This document shows positions 32,157-42,400 of a stretch of 64,000 nt of DNA, piece by piece. Position 1 is the first letter of the stretch. Each line of letters begins with the position of its first letter. This DNA is from Paractinoplanes maris. Its GTDB lineage: Bacteria; Actinomycetota; Actinomycetes; Mycobacteriales; Micromonosporaceae. The stretch covers positions 248,001 through 312,000 of the forward strand of contig NZ_JALPVL010000015.1 of NCBI RefSeq assembly GCF_023544465.1. Reading direction: 5' to 3'. The notes beneath the pieces were generated by a model. The model saw only the letters and a list, made by a program, of their open reading frames with translations. It was not told the DNA's origin and ran no database searches. The translations under genes and the position numbers were made by a program.

Positions 32157-32767
32157 GAGGAGTGCACCCGCGTGGCCGGCGTCAGCTGACATCGCGCGGG
32201 AGCCTGGCCCGACTCGAACGGTGCAGCCATCCTTGGGTTCAGTGACGCGCGGTTACCCGGCATCCCGCGCGTTGGGCAAGCCTGGTGATCCACTGTAGGG
32301 CTGTCGCCGTCCCGGCAGCACCCTTCCTGGCCGGATGTTTCATCCACGTCCCCGGACTGCATGGTCCCGGACGTCATGACAATCGACTGATTTCACCGAG
32401 GACGCGAACATCGCGGGTTCGGCGAGCGCGGGCACCAGGCGGCGCCGAGGACGCGAGGGAACCGGCGGCGGTTGGGCAACCCGGTCAGGGCGTCGTGGAA
32501 CGCCTGGTGCAGCGTGCGCCGTTCCGTCACCTGGCCCAGCAGGGCGTCGTAGGCCTGGCTGAGCCGGTTGCGGGCGCGGCGGCGCAGCAGGAAGAGCAGG
32601 CAGGCCGGCCCGGAACTCCCGCAGTTCCCGGCCTGGCTGGAGGAGGCGGGGAAGAGGGCCGAGCAGTAGGGCCGGGCAATGGTGCTGTCGGCTTCCCTTC
32701 GGCACCATCGGCGCCGACTTGAGGCGAGCCCGAAGCGGCGCGATCTGAAAGAACTTGCAGTGATCCG
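32157..32767. other. Gene-free stretch after mntH
   Basis: Some 610 bases lie between the convergent mntH and LacI-type genes. Apart from the GGDEF remnant near 32455-32620 I see no coding sequence with family features; open frames here have irregular codon use. No repeat or clear hairpin was found. Confidence 0.5.
32455..32620 (-). pseudogene. Fragment of a GGDEF-domain protein
   Basis: On the minus strand the DNA reads ACLLFLLRRRARNRL, SQAYDALLGQVTERRTLHQA and FHDALTGLPNRRRF, i.e. the end of a membrane helix, a linker and the HDxLTGLPNRxxF motif that opens a GGDEF diguanylate cyclase domain. The GG(D/E)EF motif and the rest are absent and no good start is present. It is a decayed fragment of a c-di-GMP enzyme. 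A full GGDEF-EAL gene with the same motif occurs at 44866-47256. Confidence 0.6.
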
Positions 32768-33817
32768 TCAGGCGGCCGACGTGTCGACCGGCCGGTCGTG
32801 GCGCTTCGGGGCTTTCGCGGTCGAGTCGCGCACGACCAGCTCGGGCCGGAAGAGGTATTCCGAGTGCGGGGCACCGTGGCCGTTGATCTCGTCCATCAGC
32901 GAGCGGACCGCCGCCACGGCCATCGACGTGACCGGCTGGCGCAGCGTGGTCAGGGGTGGGTCGGTGAAGGCGATCAGCGGGGAGTCGTCGAAACCGATGA
33001 CCGAGACGTCGCCCGGCACCGAGAGGCCGCGGCGGCGGGCGGCCCGGATCGCGCCCAGCGCCATCAGGTCGGAGCCGCAGACCAGGCCGGTCACGCCCAT
33101 CGCGAGCAGGCGGTCGGCCGCCACCTCGCCGCCCTCGACGCCGAACAGGGTCAGCGAGACGTAGTCGTCCAGGGCCGGGTCGGCGATGCCGAGCTCCCGC
33201 TTCATCGCCTGGCGGTAGCCGGCCAGCTTGCGCTGGACCGCGATGAAGCGGTTGGGCCCGGAGATCATGCCGATGCGACGGTGGCCCAGCGCCACCAGGT
33301 GGGTGACGGCCAGGTCGCCGGCCAGGCGCTCGTCGCAGGACACGAACGGGGCCTCGATGCCCTCGGCGTAGCCGTTCATCAGCACGATCGGCAGCGGGCG
33401 GTCGAGCAGGCGCTGGTAGCGGGCGTGGTCGGCGGTGGTGTCGGCGGACAGCCCGGCCACGAAGACGATGCCGGACACCTGACGGTCGAGCAGCATCTCG
33501 ACGTACTCGTCCTCGGTGACGCCGCCGGGGGACTGGGTGCAGAGCACCGGCGTGTAACCCTGCTGGGCCAGCGTCGACTCGATCACCTGGGCGAAGGCCG
33601 GGAAGATCGGATTGTCGAGCTCGGGAACGACCAGGCCGACCAGGCCGGCGCTGCGTTTGCGGAGCCGCTCGGGGCGCTCGTAGCCCAGCACGTCGAGCGC
33701 CGTCAGTACCGCCTGGCGGGTCTCGGAGGAGACGCCGGGGCGGTCGTTGATGACCCGCGAGACCGTCGCCTCACTGACCTGGGCCTGACGGGCGATGTCG
33801 GCCATCCGTGCACGCAT
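32768..33817 (-). CDS. malR: LacI-family transcriptional repressor of the maltodextrin locus
   Basis: 349 residues. N-terminal LacI helix-turn-helix: MADIARQAQVSEATVSRVIN with hinge region ALDVLGYERPERLRK, followed by a periplasmic-binding-protein-like sensor domain with GLVVPELDNPIFPAFAQVIE and SVIGFDDSPLIAFTDPPLTT. It likely represses the divergent malEFG and amylolytic genes until a maltodextrin binds. ATG at 33817 (MRARMADI) is used; an ATG at 33805 is possible. The gene symbol is given by context. Confidence 0.87.
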   Translation of the reverse strand: MRARMADIARQAQVSEATVSRVINDRPGVSSETRQAVLTALDVLGYERPERLRKRSAGLVGLVVPELDNPIFPAFAQVIESTLAQQGYTPVLCTQSPGGVTEDEYVEMLLDRQVSGIVFVAGLSADTTADHARYQRLLDRPLPIVLMNGYAEGIEAPFVSCDERLAGDLAVTHLVALGHRRIGMISGPNRFIAVQRKLAGYRQAMKRELGIADPALDDYVSLTLFGVEGGEVAADRLLAMGVTGLVCGSDLMALGAIRAARRRGLSVPGDVSVIGFDDSPLIAFTDPPLTTLRQPVTSMAVAAVRSLMDEINGHGAPHSEYLFRPELVVRDSTAKAPKRHDRPVDTSAA

Positions 33818-33850
33818 GACGCCAACTCTAGTGGTGCGGTGTTGCCGGCG

Positions 33851-33886
33851 AGTTCCTGCAAGCTCTTCCATTGATTGCAAGGAGTT
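33851..33886. promoter_or_regulatory. Candidate LacI-family operator in the malR-malE intergenic region
   Basis: Two similar arms face each other: AGTTCCTGCAA (33851-33861) and TTGCAAGGAGTT (33875-33886, whose complement reads AACTCCTTGCAA). The TGCAA/TTGCA core recalls actinomycete maltose-repressor sites. The spacing between arms is longer than for a classic LacI site, so this may be two half-sites or two operators. Confidence 0.4.
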
Positions 33887-34051
33887 GCTAACGTCCCGGC
33901 AACGCCAATGATATCGACCGATCCCTAATCGGCCGGGTGGCACGGTGCTTCAGCCGGCGTGCGCCCAGAACGCCCCGAGCAAGCCGAACGACGTGCTCGT
34001 GCGGCTGATGAAACTTCATGCAGACATACGACAACCCGACAGGAGACACAC

Positions 34052-35290
34052 ATGCGCCCAGCCGCAGGTGTTGCCGCCGCCCTGACCTGCGCTCTCGCCC
34101 TGGCCGGATGTGGCGGGAGCGATGACACCGACAGTCCGGGCACCGGTCCGAGCGCCCAGCAACAGCAGGGCGAGCTGGTGATCTGGGCCGACGACAAGCG
34201 CTCGGCCGCCCTTCAGCCGTTCGCCGAGAAGTTCGGCCGCGAGAACGGCGTCACCGTGAAGGTGCAGGCCATCAGCAAGGACCAGCAGACCACCTTCGTC
34301 ACCGCCTCCCAGCAGGGCAGCGGCCCGGACGTCATGGTCGGCGCGCACGACTGGATCGGCAACCTGGTGCAGAACGGCGCGGTCGACCCCGTACAGCTGT
34401 CGGCCGACCAGACCGCCGGGCTCAACCCCAACGCGCTCAAGGCGGTCACTTTCAACGGCCAGACGTACGGGGTCCCGTACGCGATGGAGAATCTCGCCCT
34501 CATCCGCAACACCGACCTCGCCCCGAAGGCCCCGGCCACCATCGAGGAACTCGTCGCCGAGGCCGGGAAAGCCAAGACCCCCGAGAAGCTCTGCCTGCAG
34601 GTCGGCCAGAACGGCGACGCCTACCACCTCTACCCGCTCTACTCGAGTGCCGGCGGCTACCTCTTCGGCACGTCGGCCGACGGTGACTACGACCCCAAGG
34701 ACCTGGGCGTCGGCCGGCCGGAGTCGGTCGCGGCGTTCAAGAAGATCGCCACGCTCGGCGAGAAGGGCTCCGGCGCGCTCAAGCGGTCGATCACCCCGGA
34801 GAACTCGATCGCCACGTTCACCTCGAAGAAGTGCGCGTTCCTGGTCTCCGGCCCCTGGGCGATCACCGACGTCAAGAAGGCGAACATCAAGTACGACATC
34901 AGCGCCGTCCCGGGATTCCAGGGTGGACAGCCGGCCCGCCCGTTCCTCGGCGTGCAGACATTCTACGTCGCCTCGAAGGGCAAGAACAAGGCCCTGGCCC
35001 AGGAGTTCGTCACCAACTACGTGACCACGCCCGAGCTGGCCGTCGCGCTCTATCAGGCCGAGCCCCGCCCACCGGCCCTGACCGCCGCGTTCGACCAGGT
35101 CAAGGGCAAGGACGCCGACCTCGAGAAGTTCGTCGCCGCCGGAAAGGACGGCCGGCCGCTGCCCGCCGTGCCGGAGATGGCGGCGATCTGGGACCCGTTC
35201 GGCAAGGCCGAGGCCGCCGTCGTCGGCGGCGCCGACCCGGCCACGACGATCACGGCCGCCGGCCGGACCATCGCGGCCGCGATCAAGTAA
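34052..35290 (+). CDS. malE: Maltose/maltodextrin-binding lipoprotein
   Basis: 412 residues. Lipoprotein signal with lipobox LALAGCGG. The mature protein has the MalE pattern: ELVIWADDKRSAALQPFAEK, GPDVMVGAHDWIGNLVQNGA, YGVPYAMENLALIRN and FLVSGPWAITDVKKANIKYD, the last close to the known MalE segment. It binds maltodextrins outside the membrane and passes them to MalFG. ATG at 34052 follows AGGAG; a longer in-frame extension lacks the signal. First gene of the mal operon, divergent from the repressor. Confidence 0.93.
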   Translation: MRPAAGVAAALTCALALAGCGGSDDTDSPGTGPSAQQQQGELVIWADDKRSAALQPFAEKFGRENGVTVKVQAISKDQQTTFVTASQQGSGPDVMVGAHDWIGNLVQNGAVDPVQLSADQTAGLNPNALKAVTFNGQTYGVPYAMENLALIRNTDLAPKAPATIEELVAEAGKAKTPEKLCLQVGQNGDAYHLYPLYSSAGGYLFGTSADGDYDPKDLGVGRPESVAAFKKIATLGEKGSGALKRSITPENSIATFTSKKCAFLVSGPWAITDVKKANIKYDISAVPGFQGGQPARPFLGVQTFYVASKGKNKALAQEFVTNYVTTPELAVALYQAEPRPPALTAAFDQVKGKDADLEKFVAAGKDGRPLPAVPEMAAIWDPFGKAEAAVVGGADPATTITAAGRTIAAAIK

Positions 35291-36865
35291 ATGACGGCGA
35301 CCAAGCTCGGCGGGCCTGTGACGCAGGCCCGCCCGGCCCCCGAACCGGAGCGGCGTGGCGGCTCCCCGGCGGCGATCCTGCTGAAAGCGACACTGCTCGG
35401 CCTCGCCATCGCCATCGCCGTCTGGGCCGCCTTCCCGCTGATCGAGAACGAGAAGTGGACCGGCCTGGCGATCCTCGTGGCCACCACGGCCGGTCTGCTC
35501 TACCTCTATCTCACGCCGCGCCACATCCCGCTGAAATACCTGGCGCCGGGCACCGTCCTGCTCGTCCTCTTCCAGGTCTTCCCGGTGCTCTACACCGCGA
35601 GCACGGCCTTCACCAATTTCGGTGACGGCCACCGGGGCAGCAAGCAGGAGGCCGTCGTGGCCATCCAGACCGCGTCGGTCACCCAGGTGCCCGGGTCCCA
35701 GCAGTACGCGTTGAGGATCGCGACCACCGGCGACCCGGCCACCGGCCCCCTGGTCTTCCTGATCACCGACCCGGCCACCCGGCAGGTCTCGGCCGGGGAT
35801 GCCGGCGGTCTGACCGCGGTGCCCGGCACCGATGCCGCCGCCGCCGGCTACACCGTGCTCACCGCCGGCCAGGCCAGCCTGCGCAGCACCGAGATCACCG
35901 CGTTCGCCGTGCCCACGGCGGGGGGCGCGATCCGCTCGTCCGGGCTGTCCCGGGCGTACGAGGGAAAGGCCGGCCGGGCCTACGACGAGGGCTGCGACTG
36001 CATCCGGGACACGACGACCGGCCGCACCTGGACGGCCGACGAGAGCGTGGGCGCCTTCGTCGGCGCCGACGGTGATCGGCTGGCCCAGGGCTGGAAGGTC
36101 GCCGTGGGCCTCGGCAACTTCACCCGGGTGCTCACCGACCCGGCCATCGCGGGGCCCTTCCTTCGTACGCTGGTCTGGAACTTCGCCTTCGCGATCGCCT
36201 CGACCGGCGGCACGTTCGTGCTGGGCCTGCTGCTCGCGATGGCTCTGCACTCCGATCGCGTGCGGGGCCGCACCGCCTACCGGATCCTGCTCGTGCTGCC
36301 CTACGCGATGCCGTCGTTCGCGATGCTGCTGGTCTGGCGGGACATGTTCAACACCGATTTCGGCCTCGTCAACGAGCTCTTCGGATCCGATGTGGACTGG
36401 TTCGGGGGCAGCACCTCGGCCCGGCTGGCGGTGATCCTGGTGCAGCTGTGGCTGGGTTATCCGTACATGTTCCTGGTCGCCACCGGCGCGTTGCAGGCCA
36501 TCCCGCGCGAGCTGTCCGAGGCGTCCCGGATCGACGGCGCGAGCGCCTGGGGTGGCTTCCGGCGGATCGTCCTGCCGCTGCTGATGGTCGCCCTCACCCC
36601 GCTGCTGATCTCGTCGTTCGCGTTCAACTTCAACAACTTCAACGCGATCTACCTGACCACCGAAGGGGCGCCCTTCCCGGCCGACAACCCGGCCAACGGC
36701 GCCACCGACCTGCTGATCACCTACACCTACCGGATCGCCTTCGGCGGTGGCGGCGCCCAGTACGGCTACGCCGCCGCGATCTCCATCTTCATCTTCCTGA
36801 TCGTGGCCGTGGTGTCGGCGATCAGCTTCCGCCGCACCCGCCGCCTCGAGGAGGTCCACTCATGA
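35291..36865 (+). CDS. malF: Maltodextrin ABC transporter permease MalF
   Basis: 524 residues, the long MalF type. Three N-terminal helices are followed by a large external P2 loop (about residues 110-265) and a C-terminal set of helices. EAA loop: SEASRIDGASAWGGFRRIVL. The end of the external region, VGLGNFTRVLTDPAIAGPF, matches MalF. Its ATG follows the malE stop without any gap. The odd N-terminal 25 residues are Pro/Glu/Arg-rich. No malK gene is present in the window. Confidence 0.93.
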   Translation: MTATKLGGPVTQARPAPEPERRGGSPAAILLKATLLGLAIAIAVWAAFPLIENEKWTGLAILVATTAGLLYLYLTPRHIPLKYLAPGTVLLVLFQVFPVLYTASTAFTNFGDGHRGSKQEAVVAIQTASVTQVPGSQQYALRIATTGDPATGPLVFLITDPATRQVSAGDAGGLTAVPGTDAAAAGYTVLTAGQASLRSTEITAFAVPTAGGAIRSSGLSRAYEGKAGRAYDEGCDCIRDTTTGRTWTADESVGAFVGADGDRLAQGWKVAVGLGNFTRVLTDPAIAGPFLRTLVWNFAFAIASTGGTFVLGLLLAMALHSDRVRGRTAYRILLVLPYAMPSFAMLLVWRDMFNTDFGLVNELFGSDVDWFGGSTSARLAVILVQLWLGYPYMFLVATGALQAIPRELSEASRIDGASAWGGFRRIVLPLLMVALTPLLISSFAFNFNNFNAIYLTTEGAPFPADNPANGATDLLITYTYRIAFGGGGAQYGYAAAISIFIFLIVAVVSAISFRRTRRLEEVHS

Positions 36866-37707
36866 CCCGCTGGCTCCGGGAGGTCGGGTGGCGCCACCTG
36901 GTCGGCGTCGTCGTGCTGGCGTTCGCGATGGTGCCGATCGTCTTCGTCGTCTCGGCCGCGATCAATCCGCTCGGCACCCTGTCGTCGAGCGAGCTGGTGC
37001 CGACCGGCGCCTCGCTCGGCAACTTCACCCGCCTCTTCGCCGACACCGGGTTCGGCCGCTGGTTTGTCAACTCGATCGTCGTGGCGGCGGTGTCGGCCCT
37101 CGCCTCGGTCTTCATCTCGGCCCTGGCCGCCTACGCGTTCAGCCGCCGGCGTTTCCGCGGCCGCCGGGTGGGCCTGCTCGCGGTCCTGCTGATCCAGATG
37201 TTCCCGCAGTTCCTGGCGATCGTGGCGATCTTCCTGATCTTCTCCACGGTCACCGACCTGTGGCCGGCGATCGGCTTCAACACCTGGTGGGGCCTGATCC
37301 TGCTCTACCTCGGCGGGGCCTTGGGCGTGAACACGTGGCTGATGAAGGGCTTCTTCGACACGCTGCCGCGCGAACTCGACGAGTCGGCCACGATGGACGG
37401 CGCCTCGCACGCGCAGGTCTTCTTCCGGATCCTGCTGCCGCTGGTCGCCCCGATCCTCGCGGTCACCGCGCTGCTCGCCTTCATCGGCACCATCAACGAG
37501 TTCCTCATCGCCAACGTGTTCCTCACCGACGCCGGCTCCAAGACGCTGCCGGTCGGCCTCTACGGCCTGGTCGCGGGGGAGCGGAACGCCAATTTCGGCA
37601 TGTTCTGCGCGGGCACGCTGCTCACCGCCATCCCGACGGTCCTGGTGTTCCAATTGCTCCAGCGGTACATCACCGACGGCTTGACGGCAGGGGCGGTGAA
37701 GGGATGA
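36862..37707 (+). CDS. malG: Maltodextrin ABC transporter permease MalG
   Basis: 281 residues with six helices; EAA loop seen as DESATMDGASHAQVFFRILL, and the C-terminal NFGMFCAGTLLTAIPTVLVF and QRYITDGLTAGAVKG match MalG endings. It pairs with MalF to form the channel. ATG at 36862 overlaps the malF stop (ATGA), and its own stop overlaps the next start (ATGA at 37704-37707). The upstream open frame is antisense noise and is excluded. Confidence 0.93.
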   Translation: MTRWLREVGWRHLVGVVVLAFAMVPIVFVVSAAINPLGTLSSSELVPTGASLGNFTRLFADTGFGRWFVNSIVVAAVSALASVFISALAAYAFSRRRFRGRRVGLLAVLLIQMFPQFLAIVAIFLIFSTVTDLWPAIGFNTWWGLILLYLGGALGVNTWLMKGFFDTLPRELDESATMDGASHAQVFFRILLPLVAPILAVTALLAFIGTINEFLIANVFLTDAGSKTLPVGLYGLVAGERNANFGMFCAGTLLTAIPTVLVFQLLQRYITDGLTAGAVKG

Positions 37708-39485
37708 TCCGGCGTCCGCACCACGACGGCAGCGAGCTTTACCTGAGCGATCCGGCTCCGGCGCTCGGCGACACGGTCAGCGTGTTCGTCCGGGTGCCGC
37801 GCGGGACCCGGGTGTCGCGCGTCCACATGCGCTGGGTGCGCGACGGCGAGCCGGTTTTCACCTCGGCCGTCATCGACCGGCGCTCCGCCTCCGGGGACAC
37901 GTGGTGGCGGGCCGACCTGCCCGCGCACAATCCGGTCACCCGCTACCGCTTCCTCCTCGGCACCACAGCGGGTGTGCGCTGGCTGACGGCGTTCGGACTG
38001 ACCGCGTACGACGTGCCGGACAGCACCGATTTCCGGCTCGTGGCCCACCCGGGCGCCCCGGCCTGGGCGCGCGACGCCGTGGTCTATCAGATCTTCCCCG
38101 ACCGGTACGCACGATCGGCCGCCGCCGACGAGCGGGAGACGCCGGACTGGGCGATCCGCCCGTCGTCCTGGGACGAGCCGGTCACGGCCGGCCCCGACGC
38201 GACCCGCGTGGTCTACGGCGGTGACCTGGACGGCGTCGCCCGGCGGCTCGACCACGTGACCGAGCTGGGCGCCGACACCGTCTATCTGACCCCGTTCTTC
38301 CCGGCCCGTTCCAACCACCGGTACGACGCCTCCGGATTCGACCGGGTCGACCCGCTGCTCGGTGGTGACCGCGCCCTCGAGCGGCTCGCCGCGGCCGCCC
38401 GTGACCGCGGGATCCGGCTGATCGGCGACCTCACCACCAACCACACCGGCGACACGCACCCGTGGTTCGCCTCGAATCCGGATTTCTATTACGCGAAGCC
38501 CGACGGCGGTTACGTGTCGTGGCTCGGCGTGCCGTCGCTGCCCAAGCTCAACTGGTCGAGCCCCGGGCTGCGCCACGAGTTCGCGGAGATCGCCCGGCGG
38601 TGGCTGGCCGAGCCGTACGGCCTGGCCGGCTGGCGGATCGACGTGGCCAACATGACCGCCCGCTTCGGCGCCGACGACTTCAACCACGAGGTCGCCGCCC
38701 TGCTGTGCCGGGCCGTCCGCGAGGCCCGCCCGGACGGGTTGCTGATCGCCGAGCACGGCCACGACGCGACCGGCGACCTCGACCGCGGCGGCTGGCACGG
38801 CACGATGAACTACGCCGGTTTCACCCGCCCGGTCTGGTGCTGGCTGCGCGCCGACGAGGTGCCGTTCGACGGCTTCCTGGGCCGCCCCGAGGAGCTGCCC
38901 CGGCTCGGCGCGGACGCGCTGGTGGCGACCATGTCGGCGTTCGCCTCGCAGATGTCCTGGCGGTCGTGGGAGGCGTCCTGGCAGCTGCTCGGCTCGCACG
39001 ACACCGCCCGCATCCGGACCGTGGTGGGTGACGCCGAGCGGCAGCACGTCGCCGCCGGGCTGCTCTTCACGCTGCCCGGCACGCCGATGGTCTTCGCCGG
39101 CGACGAGCTCGGACTCACCGGCGGGGGCAACGAGACCGCCCGCGCGACGATGCCCTGGACCCGGCCCGACACCTGGGACACCACCACGCTCGGCCGCTAT
39201 CGCGATCTGGTCGCGCTGCGCAAGACGTCGCCGGCCCTGAGCCGGGGCGGGCTCCGCTGGGTCCACGCCGACGGCGACAGCCTGGTCTTCCTGCGCGAGA
39301 GCGCGGCCCAGAGCGTGCTCGTGCTGGCGTCCCGCGCCCCGGCGTCACTGCGGCTGACCGGTCTCCCGCCCGGCACCGCCCTGGAGAACCTTTACGGCGG
39401 CGCGCCGCCGCTGCACATTGAATCCGATGGTTCCACCGTCATCGATGGTTACGGCCCGGCCGTCCAGGTCTGGGCTCTGCCCTAG
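37704..39485 (+). CDS. GH13 alpha-glucan hydrolase, neopullulanase/maltodextrin glucosidase type
   Basis: 593 residues without signal peptide, so cytoplasmic. An N-terminal CBM34-like beta domain (to about 115) is followed by the catalytic barrel starting at AVVYQIFPDRYARS. Catalytic residues of clan GH-H are present: Asp in GWRIDVANMTARFG near 312, Glu in LLIAEHGHDAT near 349, and Asp in LLGSHDTARIRT near 431. It breaks imported maltodextrins to maltose or glucose. Its overlap with malG shows coupling of import and breakdown. Exact specificity (glucosidase, neopullulanase or cyclomaltodextrinase) is open. Confidence 0.9.
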   Translation: MIRRPHHDGSELYLSDPAPALGDTVSVFVRVPRGTRVSRVHMRWVRDGEPVFTSAVIDRRSASGDTWWRADLPAHNPVTRYRFLLGTTAGVRWLTAFGLTAYDVPDSTDFRLVAHPGAPAWARDAVVYQIFPDRYARSAAADERETPDWAIRPSSWDEPVTAGPDATRVVYGGDLDGVARRLDHVTELGADTVYLTPFFPARSNHRYDASGFDRVDPLLGGDRALERLAAAARDRGIRLIGDLTTNHTGDTHPWFASNPDFYYAKPDGGYVSWLGVPSLPKLNWSSPGLRHEFAEIARRWLAEPYGLAGWRIDVANMTARFGADDFNHEVAALLCRAVREARPDGLLIAEHGHDATGDLDRGGWHGTMNYAGFTRPVWCWLRADEVPFDGFLGRPEELPRLGADALVATMSAFASQMSWRSWEASWQLLGSHDTARIRTVVGDAERQHVAAGLLFTLPGTPMVFAGDELGLTGGGNETARATMPWTRPDTWDTTTLGRYRDLVALRKTSPALSRGGLRWVHADGDSLVFLRESAAQSVLVLASRAPASLRLTGLPPGTALENLYGGAPPLHIESDGSTVIDGYGPAVQVWALP

Positions 39486-39496
39486 AAAGGCACCTA

Positions 39497-42400
39497 GTGG
39501 TCTCTCGAAGCCGGCGGCTCCTGGCCGCCGCGGTAGCTCTCACGCTGCCCTTCCTGACAGCCGTCCCGGCGCGAGCCGCAGCCCCGTCCTCCTCCGCGAC
39601 CCCGGTCCCGTCCGACGCCGTTGTGGCCCAGTGGGGCACCGACGCACCCGCCGGCAACGAGCAGTTCTACTTCGTGCTGCCCGACCGCTTCGCCAACGGC
39701 ACCAAGGCGAACGACCGGGGCGGGCTCAGCGGTGACCGGCTCGCGACCGGCCTCGACCCGGCCGACAAGGGCTTCTATCACGGCGGCGACCTGGCCGGCG
39801 TGATCGACAAGCTCGACTACATCCAGGGTCTCGGCACCACCGCGATCTGGCTCGCCCCGGTCTTCAAGAACCGGCCCGTGCAGGGCACCGGCGACGACGT
39901 CTCGGCCGGCTACCACGGCTACTGGATCACCGACTTCACCCAGGTCGACCCGCACTTCGGGACGAACGACGAGCTCAAGAAGCTGGTCCGGCTGGCCCAC
40001 CAGCGCGGCCTCAAGGTCTACCTGGACATCATCGCCAACCACACTGCCGACGTAATCCGCTACGCCGAGGCCAAGAACGACTACATGGACAAAGCCACCA
40101 GCCCCTACAAGGATGCCCAGGGCCGCCCGTTCGACGACCGCAAGGGCGACTTCCCCCGGGTCTCGACGGCCTCGTTCCCCTACACCCCGGTCTTTCCGGC
40201 CACCGCCGACAAGAGCGTCAAGAAACCGGCCTGGCTGAACGACCCCACGATGTATCACAACCGCGGCAACTCGACCTTCACCGGCGAGAACAGCGAGTAC
40301 GGCGACTTCTCCGGCCTGGACGACCTGTGGACCGAGCGGCCTGACGTCGTGCGCGGCCTCACCGACATCTACGCGTACTGGATCGCCACCACCGGCATCG
40401 ACGGCTACCGGCTCGACACCGTCAAGCACGTCGGCCTCGACTTCTGGCCGCAGTTCAGCGCCGGCATCACCAAGGCCGCGGCCCGCGCCGGCAAGCCCGG
40501 CTTCTTCATGTTCGGCGAGGTCTACAGCGCCGACCAGGAGGTCCAGAGCACTTACGTACGCCGGGGCGGCCTGCCCGCCACCCTCGACTTCTCGTTCCAG
40601 GAGGCGGCCAAGAACTTCGTGGCCGGCGACGGCTCGGCCCGAGCACTGGCCGACCTGTATGCCAAGGACGACCTCTACACCGCGCGCGACACCGGCGCCG
40701 GGCGGCTGCCGACCTTCCTGGGCAACCACGACATGGGCCGGATCGGCTCGTTCCTGACCGGGGACGACGCCGCCAAGCTGCGCCGCGACCAGCTGGCCCA
40801 CGAGCTGATGTTCCTGACCCGCGGTCAGCCGGTCGTCTACTCCGGCGACGAGCAGGGCTTCACCGGGCCGGGCGGCGACAAGGACGCCCGCCAGGACCTG
40901 TTCGCCTCGAAGACCGCCGACTACCTCGACGACGACCTGATCGGCACCGATCGCACCCACGCGGTCGACAACTACAACACCGCGCACCCGATCTATCGCA
41001 CGATCGCCACGCTGGGCGCGCTCCGCAAGGCCCACCCGGCGCTGCGGGGCGGCGTCCAGGTCACCCGGCACGCGGCCGACGGCCCCGGCGTGTACGCGGC
41101 CTCGCGCATCGACCCGGCCCAACGCGTCGAATACGTGGTGGCCACGAACAGCGCCACCACCGCGCAGACCGTCACCATCGACACCTGGTCGGCCTCGACG
41201 ACGTTCCGCGGCGTCTACGGCGGCGCGACGACGGTCACCGCGGCCGCGGACGGCAGGATCACCATCACCGTGCCGCCGCTCTCGGCGCTGGCCATCAAGG
41301 CGGACAAGGCCACCCCCGCGCCCTCGGCGGCGCCGGCGATCAAGCTGAGCTCACCGGGCGCGGACGTTGTCGTGCCGGCCCGCACGAAGCTGGCCGCCGA
41401 GACCACCGGCGACCCGCTGTCCACGGTGACCTTCGCGGCGCAGATCGGCGACGGGCCGTGGAAGCTGGTCGGCCGGGGCAAGTCGGCCTATCACGACCTC
41501 GTCGGCCTGGCCGGCGGCACGACCGTGCGCTACAAGGCCGTCGTCCGCGACAGCCGCGGCCGCCTGGCCTCGACCACCACCAGCATCAAGGTGGGCACGC
41601 CGGTCACCACCACCAGTCCCGGCTACGCCGTGGTGCACTACCAGCGGCCGGCCGGCGGTTACGACGACCACGGGCTCTACGTCTTCGGCGACGTCGACCC
41701 GTCGATGACCACGACCTGGCCCGCCGGGCAGCCGTTCGCGGGCGAGGACGCGTACGGCCGCTTCGCCTATGTGAAGCTGGCGCCCGGGGCCAAGAACGTC
41801 GGCTTCATCGTGGTCGGTAAGGACGGCGTCAAGGACGTCGAGGCCGACCGCTCGTTCGACCCGTCGAAGAACGGCGAGATCTGGCTCAAGCAGGGCGATG
41901 CCACGATCACCACGACACCGCCCGCGGTCACCCAGGACCCGGAAAAGGTCGTCATCCACTACCGGCGGACCGACGGCGACTACGCCGGCTGGGGCCTGCA
42001 CGTCTGGGACGGCGCAGCCACCCCGACCGACTGGGCGTCACCCCTGCCGCCCGCCCGGACCGACGCGTTCGGCGCCGTCTACGAGGTGCCGCTCGCCGCC
42101 GGCGCGACCGCACTCAGTTACCTGCTCCACAACGGAGACACCAAGGATCTGCCGGACGATCAGCGGCTCACCTTCGCCGAGGGCGGCCGCGAGATCTGGT
42201 TGCTGGCCGGGACCTCACCCCGCCTCGCGCCGGTCGTCCAGCCCACCGGATCGGGCGGCGTCATCGACCTGACCAAGTCGTCGGCGGTGTGGCTCGACCG
42301 GACCACGATCGCCTGGCAACCCGGCGGCGGAACGGATGGCAAGAGGTACGAGCTGGCCTACGCACCCGGCGGCATCGGGGTCACGGACGGCCGGCTGACC

